Assembly: GCF_019711595.1 (NCBI RefSeq) | Contig: NZ_JAIGNR010000001.1 | Location: 868,001-932,000 of the forward strand | Length of the DNA: 64,000 nucleotides | Source of the DNA: Qipengyuania sphaerica | Lineage (GTDB): Bacteria; Pseudomonadota; Alphaproteobacteria; Sphingomonadales; Sphingomonadaceae | Direction: 5' to 3' | Part shown: in pieces, positions 54,795 through 63,589 of the stretch | Position numbering within the stretch: the first letter of the stretch is position 1 | Layout: each line of letters starts with the position of its first letter | Made by a program: the position numbers and the translations under genes | Notes under the pieces: generated by a model | What the model was told of the DNA's origin: nothing | Database searches by the model: none | The model's input: the letters and a program-made list of their open reading frames with translations, nothing else

Positions 54795-55577
54795 TCAGAA
54801 CACGAACTGCTCCGAAACAATGCGTTCGTCGAGGGCATGGCCGGGGTCGAACAGCAGCGTCAGCTCGCTCTCGCGCGCGATTTCGAGGCGGACTTCCGCG
54901 ACATTGCGGATTTCCCGCTGGTCGGCGACGGCAGAGACCGGGCGCTTGTCCTCTTCCATCACGCGGAAGGTCACCCGGCTGCGATCGGGCAGTATTGCAC
55001 CCTTCCACCGGCGCGGCCTGAAAGCGGAGATGGGGGTGAGGGCGAGAAGCTGCGAATCGAGCGGAAGGATCGGTCCGTCGGCAGACAGATTGTAGGCTGT
55101 CGAACCGGCTGGGGTGGACAGCAATACGCCGTCGCAAACCAGTTCCTTGATCCGCACCTTGTCATCCACCGAGACCTCGATCTTCGCGGTCTGGCGCGTT
55201 TCACGCAGCAGCGAGACTTCGTTGATTGCGCAGAAACGGTGCGTCTGGCCGTCCCGCGTGTCCGCCTCCATCGCCAGTGGCAGGATCGTATGCGGCTTGG
55301 CACGTGTAATGCGGCCCAGCAGCTTGTCCGGCTGGCGGTTCTTGTTCATCAGGAAACCGACAGTGCCGAGGTTTACGCCATATGCCGGGAGGATTTTTCC
55401 CGCATCGAGCATGGCATGCAGGCTCTGGAGCATAAATCCGTCGCCGCCGATCACGACGACGGCATCGGCCTCGTCGGTTGACACCCAGTCCGTTAGGGGG
55501 CGGAAGATATTTTCGGCAGCTTCCTGTGCCCGGTCGGAGTCCGAGACCAGCAGCGCAAGCTTTTGATATTCCGGCAT
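54795..55577 (-). CDS. nadK: NAD kinase
   Basis: A 260-residue enzyme phosphorylating NAD to NADP. It has the GGDG motif in VVIGGDGFMLQS (42-53), VNLGTVGFLMNK, the NE/D short motif INEVSLLR and TPAGSTAYNLSADGPIL. The length matches short bacterial NadK. ATG 55577 begins MPEYQKLALLVSDSD. It is divergent from the EAL protein gene; downstream lies an inverted repeat and tRNA-Asn. Confidence 0.95.
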   Translation of the reverse strand: MPEYQKLALLVSDSDRAQEAAENIFRPLTDWVSTDEADAVVVIGGDGFMLQSLHAMLDAGKILPAYGVNLGTVGFLMNKNRQPDKLLGRITRAKPHTILPLAMEADTRDGQTHRFCAINEVSLLRETRQTAKIEVSVDDKVRIKELVCDGVLLSTPAGSTAYNLSADGPILPLDSQLLALTPISAFRPRRWKGAILPDRSRVTFRVMEEDKRPVSAVADQREIRNVAEVRLEIARESELTLLFDPGHALDERIVSEQFVF

Positions 55578-55704
55578 TGCCTGTCCCGTGTCTGCCCGTC
55601 GCCGGTTAGGCGGCTTTCACCGCATCCCTATGGACGAGAGTCCCATTTGGCAACAATGTCGATTTTATGATTAATAAATCGTAAAGCAATGTTAGGGTGC
55701 ATGA

Positions 55705-57024
55705 ATGGCAACCATGCCCGAAGAACTGAAGCACGAGTCGCAGGATGCACTGACCGGCCTGGGGGACCTCTCCCAGCTACGCCGTACCGTCGGTGCATGG
55801 TGCGCGGAATGGCCGGACTCCTCGGGTCCGTGCCCCATCCATGCAATGCTCATTTCACTTGGCCGGATCGACACCGTAAACGTTGCATTCGGTGAAACGG
55901 TTGTCGATGGCGCGCTGGTCGAAATTGCCCAGAGAATCCGCCACTTCGCCGCCGACGAGCTGGAAAGTGACGCCTGGATGGCAGTGCGCATTTCCGGCGG
56001 CAATTTTCTTCTGGCGACGCGGGCAGATTGCAGTCGGGAACGCTGGCAATGGTTGGCCGAGGCGCTTGCGGACGCGCTTGCTGCGCCCATTGCCCATCCT
56101 GAAAACGGCGGATCGCTGCGCCTGTGGCCGCGCATCGCGTTGATGCGGACCGGCGAGAACGACGATGTCGACTCGATGCTGGACCGGCTTTCCGAAGTCA
56201 CTGCGCGCATGCGGCTATCGCACGGCCGCCGGATCGAGTGGTCGAGCGGCATCGTGGCCAGCGCTGCCCGTTCGAATATCCAGCTCGAGGCCGATCTGCT
56301 TGCGGCGATCGACCGTGACGAGATCGAGATCCTGTTCCAGCCGCAATATTCGCTGGTCGATGACCGGATCATCGGGGCCGAGGCACTGGCACGCTGGCAT
56401 CATCCCATCGTCGGGCGAATCGGGGCCGGCTCCTTGTTCCAGATCGCCGAGCGGGCAGATCACGTCGCCCATCTTTCAAGGCACATTGCCAAGCGTGCTT
56501 TGGAGGCAGCGATCGAATGGCCCGAGCACTTGAGGCTGTCGATCAACATCACGCCGGCGGACCTTGCAGTCGACAATTTCGCGATCGATTTCGCCCGGCT
56601 GGCAGAACGGGTCGGGTTTCCTCTGTCGCGCGTCACCCTGGAGATCATCGAGCAGGTCCTGCTGGCCGATCTCGACCGGGTCAGCCGTGTGCTGCAACAG
56701 CTCAAGGTCCTTGATGTCCGCATTGCGCTCGACGATTTCGGCGCGGGGTTCTGCAACTTTCGCTACCTCAAGGTGCTGCCAATAGACTGCATCAAGCTCG
56801 ACCGTTCGATGGTCGAGGGCGTCCTTGACGACGAGCGGGACCGCGCGGTTTTCCGCGCGATCATGGGCATGGCCAAGGCGCTCGACCTGCGCGTGCTGGT
56901 CGAAGGAATCGAGACCGAAAAGCAGCGCAACTTCGTGGCTGCCGAAGACTGCGAATATTATCAGGGCTTCCTGCGCGCCCAGCCAATGCCGGCGCACCAG
57001 ATGCTCAATCTGGCGATGCGTTAA
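55705..57024 (+). CDS. EAL-domain protein with degenerate GGDEF
   Basis: A 439-residue protein. The N-terminal half is a GGDEF-like domain in which the active GGDEF is replaced by SGGNF (VRISGGNFLL, about residue 97), so it should not synthesise cyclic di-GMP. The C-terminal EAL domain retains E226-A227-L228 in GAEALARWHHP, INITPADL, EIIEQVLL, LDDFGAGFCNF and VEGIET, so phosphodiesterase activity is plausible. No membrane segment or sensor domain is obvious, so it is probably cytoplasmic. It converges on mfd with a 4-base overlap of stop codons. Confidence 0.9.
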   Translation: MATMPEELKHESQDALTGLGDLSQLRRTVGAWCAEWPDSSGPCPIHAMLISLGRIDTVNVAFGETVVDGALVEIAQRIRHFAADELESDAWMAVRISGGNFLLATRADCSRERWQWLAEALADALAAPIAHPENGGSLRLWPRIALMRTGENDDVDSMLDRLSEVTARMRLSHGRRIEWSSGIVASAARSNIQLEADLLAAIDRDEIEILFQPQYSLVDDRIIGAEALARWHHPIVGRIGAGSLFQIAERADHVAHLSRHIAKRALEAAIEWPEHLRLSINITPADLAVDNFAIDFARLAERVGFPLSRVTLEIIEQVLLADLDRVSRVLQQLKVLDVRIALDDFGAGFCNFRYLKVLPIDCIKLDRSMVEGVLDDERDRAVFRAIMGMAKALDLRVLVEGIETEKQRNFVAAEDCEYYQGFLRAQPMPAHQMLNLAMR

Positions 57025-60000
57025 GCGGCGACCTTGTCGCGCTTTTTCGCTTTCCTGACGATCCCCGACAGGCCCTTGGTCAACTGGAACAACCCGTTGA
57101 GGCGGCTTTCGGGCGAATTCCAGACGCGACTGATGACCAGCTTCATATCGGGGCGCAGCTTGGCGGTGCCCTGCAGCCGGTCGACATAGGCGACAAGACC
57201 CGGTCCGTCGGGGAAATCGTCCTTGTGGAAGGTCACCAGCGTGCCCGCCGCGCCGACGTCGATCTTGGCGATATTCGCTTCCATTGCCTGCAGCTTGATC
57301 TGGATCAGGCGGACGAGATTTTCGGTGGCTGAGGGGAGCGGGCCGAAGCGATCGATCATCTCGGCTGCCAGTGCCTCGATCTCGCCCATGTTTTCCGCAT
57401 CGTTGAGGCGGCGATAGAGCGCCATTCGCACGGCGAGGTCGGGCACGTAATCTTCCGGGATCATGATCGGCGCATCGACGGTGATCTGCGGGCTGACGGT
57501 CTCGCGCTTGGCCTCGAGGCCGAGTTCGCCCGCCTTGGCCGCAAGGATCGCGTCTTCGAGCATCGACTGGTAGAGTTCGAAACCGACCTCGCGAATGTGG
57601 CCCGACTGTTCGTCGCCCAGCAAATTGCCCGCACCGCGAATGTCGAGGTCGTGGCTGGCCAGCTGGAAGCCTGCACCAAGGCTGTCGAGATCGCCGAGCA
57701 CCTTGAGCCGTTTCTCCGCCACTTCGGAAAGCTGGGTGTCCTTCTCGTAGGTGAGATAGGCATAGGCGCGCAGCTTGGCGCGCCCCACGCGCCCGCGCAG
57801 CTGGTAGAGCTGGGCAAGGCCGAAAATGTCGGCGCGGTGGATGATGATCGTGTTGGCGCTCGGCAGGTCGAGCCCGCTTTCCACGATGGTGGTGGCGAGG
57901 AGCACTTCGTATTTGCCCTCGTAGAAGGCGCTCATTCGCTCTTCGATTTCGCCGGCGCTCATCTGGCCGTGTGCCTGGACGAATTTCACCTCCGGCACAT
58001 TCTCGTGGAGCCAGTCGGCGATGCCTTCCATGTCGGAGATGCGCGGCACGACAATGAAGCTCTGCCCGCCGCGATGGTGTTCGCGCAGCAGCGCCTCGCG
58101 CATCACCATGTCATCCCATTCCATCACATAGGTACGCACCGCGAGGCGGTCGACCGGCGGGGTCTGGATGGTGGAAAGCTCGCGCAATCCCGTCATTGCC
58201 ATCTGCAAGGTGCGCGGGATCGGCGTGGCGGTGAGCGTGAGCATATGCACGTCGGCGCGTAGCTGCTTGAGCTTCTCCTTGTGCGTCACGCCAAAGCGCT
58301 GCTCCTCATCGACGATGACGAGGCCGAGGTTCTTGAACTTTGTCTGCTTCGACAGGATCGCGTGGGTGCCGACGACAATGTCGATGTCGCCCTTCTCCAG
58401 ACCTTCGCGTGTCTCTTTCATCTCCTTCGCAGGAACGAGGCGCGAAAGTCGACCGACCTTGAGCGGAAAGCCGTTGAAGCGCTGGCGGAAGTTCTCGAAA
58501 TGCTGGCGGGCGAGGAGGGTGGTGGGCGCGACCACCGCCACCTGCTCGCCATTCATCGCGGCCACGAATGCGGCCCGGAGCGCGACCTCGGTCTTGCCGA
58601 AACCGACGTCGCCGCAAACGAGCCGGTCCATCGGCTTTCCGCTTTCAAGATCGCGCAGGACATCGGCGATGGCGCGTTCCTGATCGTCGGTTTCCTCATA
58701 TTGGAAGCGGTCGAGGAACTGGTGATAGGTCGGCTCGTCCACTTCGAGTACAGGCGCCTTCTTCAGGGCGCGCTGCGCAGCGACCTTCATGAGCTCGCCT
58801 GCGATCTCGCGGATGCGCTCCTTGAGGCGCGCACGGCGTTTCTGCCAGGCCTCCCCGCCCAGCCGATCGAGCATGACTGCTTCCTCGGAGGAGCCGTATC
58901 GGCTGAGCACGTCGATATTCTCGACCGGGATGAAGAGCTTGTCGCCGCCCTTGTATTCGAGCTGCACGCAATCGTGCTTCGACTTACCCACTGCGACCGG
59001 TTCGAGGCCAAGGTATTTGCCGATGCCGTGCTCGGTATGGACGATGAGGTCGCCCACGCTGAGCGCCTGCAATTCGGCGAGGAAGGCATCGGCGTCCTTG
59101 CGCTTCTTCTTGCGACGTACGAGGCGGTCGCCGAGAATATCCTGCTCGGTGAGCAGTTCCATCTCGTCATTGGCGAAGCTGGCTTCGAGCGGCAGCACCA
59201 TCGCGGCCGGCTTGCCTCTGGCGGAAAGGCCGAGGGCTTCCTGCCAGCTGTCGGCAAGCTGGACCGGCGCTCCCGCTTCGGTCAGTATCGACGCGATGCG
59301 TGCGCGGCTGCCCGTCGAATAGGCTGCCAGAAGCGGGCGCTTCCCCGCTTTGCCCAACGCTTTCAGGTGATCGGAGAGGACCGGATAGACATTGTCGCCC
59401 CGCGCGCGCTCCGGCGCGAAGTCGCGGCCCGAACGGAAGCCGAAATCGATGACGCTATCGCTTTCGGGCTCGTCGAATGTGGTGGCGCGGTGGGCGGGGG
59501 CTTGGTCCAGGGCCGATTTGAATTCGTCGGCGGTGAGATAGAGCGCATCTGGCGCGAGTGGCCGATAGCTGCCCTTGGCCTGACCGCTCGCCGCCTTGCG
59601 CTGGTCGAAGTAGTCGGTAACGTCCTTTATCCGCTCGTCCGCCGCGGCAAGGCTGGCGTTGTCGATGACCACCGTGTCCTTTTCGTCGAGATGGTCGAAC
59701 AGCGTGACCAGCCGCTCTTCGAACAGCGGCAGCCAGTGCTCCATGCCCGCAAGGCGGCGGCCTTCGCTCACGGCTTCGTAGAGCGGGTCCTGCGTGGCAT
59801 TCGCGCCGAACATCTCGCGATACCGGCTACGGAAGCGCTTGATGCTGTCCTCGTCGAGCAGCGCCTCGCTCGCCGGGAGCAGGAGGTGGCTGTCGAGCCG
59901 CCCGGTGCTCATCTGCGTATTGGGATCGAAGGTGCGCAGGCTCTCCAGTTCGTCGCCGAAGAAATCGAGCCGCAGCGCTTCGTCCAGCCCCGAGGGGAAC

Positions 60001-60512
60001 ACGTCTACGATCGAGCCGCGGATCGCGTATTCGCCCTTGTCGATCACCGTGTCGGTGCGGCTGTAGCCCTGCTTCTGCAGCAGCAGCGAAAGGCTTTCGC
60101 GCCCGATTTCGGTGCCGGGTTTAAATTCGCGCACGCTCTCGCGGATGCGGAATGGGGTGAGCACGCGCTGGAGCACCGCATTGGCGGTGGTGACGATCAG
60201 CTGCGCCTTCGCCTTGCCCGTCTGGAGCCGGAACAGCGCGGCGAGCCGCTTGGCGCTGACCGTGAGTGCCGGGCTGGCCCGGTCGTAGGGCAGCGAATCC
60301 CAGGCGGGAAACTCGATCACTTCCAGTTCGGGCGCGAAGAATTGTGCCGCGTCCGCCACGCCGCGCATCGCAGCATCGTCGGGCGCGATGAAGACCGCAC
60401 GGCCGGTGCCTGCGCGCGCAAGGTCGGCCATCACCAGCGGCTGCGCGCCGCGGGCGACCTGTGCCAGTGTAAGCGGGCGCTCGGCTTTCAGGATACGGGA
60501 TAGATCGGGCAT
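57021..60512 (-). CDS. mfd: Transcription-repair coupling factor Mfd
   Basis: An 1163-residue translocase that removes stalled RNA polymerase and recruits UvrA. From the N-terminus it has the UvrB-like domain (residues 1-450, with PAWDSLPYDRASPA), the RNA-polymerase-interacting domain (VGDLIVHTEHGIGKYLGLE, FIPVENIDVLSRYG), and the helicase core with VCGDVGFGKTEVALRAAF, VIVDEEQRFGV, TATPIPRTLQMA and QLRGRVGR. A C-terminal TRCF domain follows. The start is ATG 60512. Its stop overlaps that of the EAL gene by 4 bases. Confidence 0.97.
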   Translation of the reverse strand: MPDLSRILKAERPLTLAQVARGAQPLVMADLARAGTGRAVFIAPDDAAMRGVADAAQFFAPELEVIEFPAWDSLPYDRASPALTVSAKRLAALFRLQTGKAKAQLIVTTANAVLQRVLTPFRIRESVREFKPGTEIGRESLSLLLQKQGYSRTDTVIDKGEYAIRGSIVDVFPSGLDEALRLDFFGDELESLRTFDPNTQMSTGRLDSHLLLPASEALLDEDSIKRFRSRYREMFGANATQDPLYEAVSEGRRLAGMEHWLPLFEERLVTLFDHLDEKDTVVIDNASLAAADERIKDVTDYFDQRKAASGQAKGSYRPLAPDALYLTADEFKSALDQAPAHRATTFDEPESDSVIDFGFRSGRDFAPERARGDNVYPVLSDHLKALGKAGKRPLLAAYSTGSRARIASILTEAGAPVQLADSWQEALGLSARGKPAAMVLPLEASFANDEMELLTEQDILGDRLVRRKKKRKDADAFLAELQALSVGDLIVHTEHGIGKYLGLEPVAVGKSKHDCVQLEYKGGDKLFIPVENIDVLSRYGSSEEAVMLDRLGGEAWQKRRARLKERIREIAGELMKVAAQRALKKAPVLEVDEPTYHQFLDRFQYEETDDQERAIADVLRDLESGKPMDRLVCGDVGFGKTEVALRAAFVAAMNGEQVAVVAPTTLLARQHFENFRQRFNGFPLKVGRLSRLVPAKEMKETREGLEKGDIDIVVGTHAILSKQTKFKNLGLVIVDEEQRFGVTHKEKLKQLRADVHMLTLTATPIPRTLQMAMTGLRELSTIQTPPVDRLAVRTYVMEWDDMVMREALLREHHRGGQSFIVVPRISDMEGIADWLHENVPEVKFVQAHGQMSAGEIEERMSAFYEGKYEVLLATTIVESGLDLPSANTIIIHRADIFGLAQLYQLRGRVGRAKLRAYAYLTYEKDTQLSEVAEKRLKVLGDLDSLGAGFQLASHDLDIRGAGNLLGDEQSGHIREVGFELYQSMLEDAILAAKAGELGLEAKRETVSPQITVDAPIMIPEDYVPDLAVRMALYRRLNDAENMGEIEALAAEMIDRFGPLPSATENLVRLIQIKLQAMEANIAKIDVGAAGTLVTFHKDDFPDGPGLVAYVDRLQGTAKLRPDMKLVISRVWNSPESRLNGLFQLTKGLSGIVRKAKKRDKVAA

Positions 60513-60562
60513 TACGGGTTCAGCGCCGTAGCGCCCGCCCTGTTCCCGTCAATACGTTCCCG

Positions 60563-60832
60563 TCAACGCGGAATGTCGACGTAATCGAGTTCCTGCATCT
60601 TCTCGATCAGTTCGCCCTGGAAGCGGGGCGGCGTCGGCTGGGTCTTCAACGCCCAGGCCATGATATCGACATCGTCTTCTTCGAGCAGCGCCTCGAACCA
60701 GGCGAGCTCCTCTTCCCCCCATTCTTCATGGTAGCGGTCGAAAAAGCCGCCGATCATGTAGTCGGCCTCGCGCGTGCCGCGGTGCCAGCTGCGGAACCTG
60801 GCGCGGGCGAAACGGCCTTCGGTGGTTAGCAT
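60563..60832 (-). CDS. sdhE: SdhE/FAD assembly factor
   Basis: An 89-residue protein of the SdhE (DUF339) family, which inserts FAD covalently into succinate dehydrogenase. The hallmark RGTREADYMIGGFFDRY (about 18-34) contains the R-G-x-x-E motif needed for flavinylation, and WFEALLEEDDVDIMAW is typical. ATG 60832 is taken; a TTG at 60841 is possible. A terminator-like hairpin ends 12 bases before it. mfd follows 50 bases downstream, a neighbourhood common in alphaproteobacteria. Confidence 0.93.
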   Translation of the reverse strand: MLTTEGRFARARFRSWHRGTREADYMIGGFFDRYHEEWGEEELAWFEALLEEDDVDIMAWALKTQPTPPRFQGELIEKMQELDYVDIPR

Positions 60833-60843
60833 TTCGGGCAAGG

Positions 60844-60880
60844 AAAAGGGCGCCTTCTCGCATCAATGGGAAGGCGCCCC
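60844..60880 (-). terminator. Terminator-like hairpin ahead of sdhE
   Basis: On the minus strand GGGCGCCTTC and GAAGGCGCCC (10-bp perfect stem, 12-base loop) are followed by TTTTCC. It is 45 bases after the stop of the exported-protein gene and just before the sdhE start, so it would end that gene's transcript. Confidence 0.7.
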
Positions 60881-60923
60881 CTAGTCCTTCTACGCCCCTG
60901 CAATCAAGGCCAGAGAGCGCCCC

Positions 60924-61349
60924 TTAGGGGTGCGTGTGGCTGTAGGTAACCATCCGGCTTGTGATCATGCCGTCGATTTCCTCGCGCATCGCCTTGGCCT
61001 TTTCTTCCGATCCGATCCGTCCGACGATGTTTTTCTCCAGATTGGCGAACTGCCCCGCCTGGTGACGGTCGAGCATCGCCATGCCCCTGGGCATTTCGGT
61101 GACGATAAGGATTTCCCAGTCGCCCGCCATCAGCCAGTGGACTTCCTGTGCAGGCATGCCCAGTTCCGCGCGGGCGGGATTGACATAGGTCGTCATCGCC
61201 TCGTTCCATTTCTCCGCGCCGCCGGGGGCGAAGTTGATGTATTCGAGCCGATAGGTCGTGCGCGCCTCTTCGGCGTCCTGCGCAATAATAGGTGCAGCAG
61301 TAATGGCCATCGATGCTGCGGCACAGGCGATTGCGATTTTCTTGAACAT
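60924..61349 (-). CDS. Exported protein, unknown function
   Basis: A 141-residue exported protein with a clear signal peptide (MFKKIAIACAAASMAITAAP, cleaved near IIA-QD). The mature part has EYINFAPGGAEKWNEAM, HWLMAGDWEILIVTEMPRG and a C-terminal HTHP. It looks like a small dimeric barrel-like domain, but I recognise no family. ATG 61349 is preceded by GGGGG. It lies between recG and sdhE, which are often close together, and has its own terminator-like hairpin. Confidence 0.7.
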   Translation of the reverse strand: MFKKIAIACAAASMAITAAPIIAQDAEEARTTYRLEYINFAPGGAEKWNEAMTTYVNPARAELGMPAQEVHWLMAGDWEILIVTEMPRGMAMLDRHQAGQFANLEKNIVGRIGSEEKAKAMREEIDGMITSRMVTYSHTHP

Positions 61350-61525
61350 GAAAGTATCCCCCTAAGGTTCAGGTACACGACCCGGAACGCCCCGAAGATA
61401 CTGGCTGTATCGTCCCCTCTTGCGTGAGACCCCGCCTTGGCGCGAGTTAAACGCGTGTTTTCCGTGGATGGCAAGCGGTTACTGCGCTTCGCATTGGGCG
61501 CGCTTCGGGTTAGGAGCAGGGCAGC

Positions 61526-63589
61526 ATGCGGCCTGACATCCTCAATCCCCTGTTTGCCGAGACCGAGACCCTCGAGGGTGTCGGCCCGAAACTGAAGAAG
61601 CCGCTCGACAAGCTGGGACTGACGCGCCTGCGCGACCTGCTCTACCACCTGCCCGAACGCTTCGTGACGCGCCGCGGGGTGGAGAACGTCGACGAGGCAG
61701 GCGAAGGCGAGAATATCGTCCTCAAGCTCACCGTGACCGAACACCGCGGTGGCCGCACCGCGCGCGCACCCTACCGCGTGCTGGCTCAGGACAGCGTGGG
61801 CAATATCATCGCGCTGACCTACTTCGGGCGCGCGTTCTATACGGCGAAAAAGCAGTTGCCGGTGGGGGCGACGCGCTGGGTGGCAGGCAAGCTCGAACGC
61901 TATGGCGACATGCTGCAGATCGTCCATCCCGACCATGTGGTGGAAGAGGGCGGCGATACGCTCCAGCGGCTGTGCGAGCCGGTCTATCGCCTGTCAGAAG
62001 GGCTGACCCAGCCGCGAGTGGCGGGACTGGTCGAGCAGGCTCTGGCGAAGGCTCCCGAACTGCCCGAATGGATTGAACCCACCCAGTTCGAAACAACCGG
62101 GTGGCCCGAATGGCGCGATGCGCTGCACCTCGCGCACAAGGGCGAGCACAAAGCTGCGCGCGACCGGCTGGCTTATGACGAATTGCTCGCCAACAGCCTT
62201 GCCCTGATGCTGGTGCGGGCGGACAACCGCAAGCGCAAGGGCCAGCCGCTCAGGGGCGATGGCAGCTATCGCGGCAAGCTCGCCCTGCCGTTCCCGCTCA
62301 CCGGCGCGCAGAAGCGTTCGATTGCCGAGATCGAAGGCGACATGGCGCAGGAAGCGCCGATGCTGCGGCTGCTCCAGGGCGACGTCGGCGCGGGCAAGAC
62401 GGTGGTGGCGCTCGAAGCCATGCTGATCGCGGTCGAGGCAGGCGCGCAGGCTGCTCTCCTCGCGCCGACCGAAATCCTTGCCCGCCAGCACTACGAGAGC
62501 CTGCGCCGCATGGCCGAGCCGACCGGGGTTGAGGTCGCGCTGTTGACGGGGCGCGACAAGGGCAAGGCGCGCGAGGGGCTGCTGATGGGCCTGCTCGACG
62601 GCAGCATCGACATCGTTGTCGGCACGCATGCGATCTTCCAGGACAAGGTCGCTTACAAAAACCTCGCCATGGTGGTGATCGACGAGCAGCACCGCTTCGG
62701 TGTCGGCCAGCGGCTGATGCTGGCAAGCAAGGGCAGGCGCGCGCCGCATGTCCTCGCCATGACCGCCACGCCGATCCCGCGCACGCTGACACTGGCGCAA
62801 TATGGCGAGCTCGATGTGAGCAAGCTCGACGAGCTTCCGCCCGGTAGGCAATCGATCGACACGGTGGTGATGGGTCAGGACAGGATCCCCACGCTGGTAG
62901 AGCGCCTCGCCGCGCAGTTCGAGCAGGGCAGGCAGGCCTTCTGGGTCTGTCCCATGGTCCGCGAAATGGACGGACCGGATGAAATCGCGGCTGCAGAAGC
63001 GCGCTACGCTTCGCTCAAAGAGCGGTTCGGCGACGAGGTCGTCCTCGTGCACGGACAGCTTGCTCCGGAGCAGAAAGATGCCGCGATGGAGCGCTTTGCG
63101 CGCGGCGATGCGCGGCTGCTGGTGGCAACGACGGTGATCGAGGTCGGAGTGGACGTCCCCAATGCGACGCTGATGGTCATCGAACAGGCCGAACGCTTTG
63201 GCCTCGCCCAGCTCCACCAGCTGCGCGGGCGCGTGGGGCGGGGGAGCGAAAAGAGCTTCTGCGTCCTTCTCCACGGCGAGCAGCTATCCGAAACCGCGCA
63301 GAAACGCCTCGGCCTGATGCGAGAGAGCCAGGACGGCTTCCTACTGGCCGAGGAAGATCTGAAACTGCGCGGCGGCGGAGAGCTCCTCGGCACGCGCCAG
63401 TCGGGCGACACGCCCTTCAGCGTCGCCAGCTTCGAGCAGATCACCGAGCTGCTCCCCAAGGCGCATGACGACGCGCGCCTACTGATCGAGCGCGACGGCG
63501 GCCTCGAAGGCAAGCGCGGGGAGGCGGCGCGCATCCTCCTTTACCTGTTCGAACGTGATTTCGGCGTGAAGACCCTGCGCGGCGGCTAG
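61526..63589 (+). CDS. recG: ATP-dependent DNA helicase RecG
   Basis: A 687-residue fork-regression helicase acting in recombination and replication repair. It starts with the RecG wedge/OB domain (LEGVGPKLKKPLDKLGLTRLRDLLYHLPERF), then Walker A GDVGAGKT (285-292), VIDEQHRFGV, MTATPIPRTL and QLRGRVGRGSEKSFCVLL. A TRG-like C-terminal region follows. ATG 61526 has AGGAG upstream. It is divergent from the exported-protein gene, and its stop overlaps that of the next gene by 4 bases. Confidence 0.97.
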   Translation: MRPDILNPLFAETETLEGVGPKLKKPLDKLGLTRLRDLLYHLPERFVTRRGVENVDEAGEGENIVLKLTVTEHRGGRTARAPYRVLAQDSVGNIIALTYFGRAFYTAKKQLPVGATRWVAGKLERYGDMLQIVHPDHVVEEGGDTLQRLCEPVYRLSEGLTQPRVAGLVEQALAKAPELPEWIEPTQFETTGWPEWRDALHLAHKGEHKAARDRLAYDELLANSLALMLVRADNRKRKGQPLRGDGSYRGKLALPFPLTGAQKRSIAEIEGDMAQEAPMLRLLQGDVGAGKTVVALEAMLIAVEAGAQAALLAPTEILARQHYESLRRMAEPTGVEVALLTGRDKGKAREGLLMGLLDGSIDIVVGTHAIFQDKVAYKNLAMVVIDEQHRFGVGQRLMLASKGRRAPHVLAMTATPIPRTLTLAQYGELDVSKLDELPPGRQSIDTVVMGQDRIPTLVERLAAQFEQGRQAFWVCPMVREMDGPDEIAAAEARYASLKERFGDEVVLVHGQLAPEQKDAAMERFARGDARLLVATTVIEVGVDVPNATLMVIEQAERFGLAQLHQLRGRVGRGSEKSFCVLLHGEQLSETAQKRLGLMRESQDGFLLAEEDLKLRGGGELLGTRQSGDTPFSVASFEQITELLPKAHDDARLLIERDGGLEGKRGEAARILLYLFERDFGVKTLRGG

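Noticed and set aside
58281-60503. Plus-strand open frame of 740 codons opposite mfd
   Set aside because: A shadow of mfd in the antisense frame; no family features and no ribosome site.
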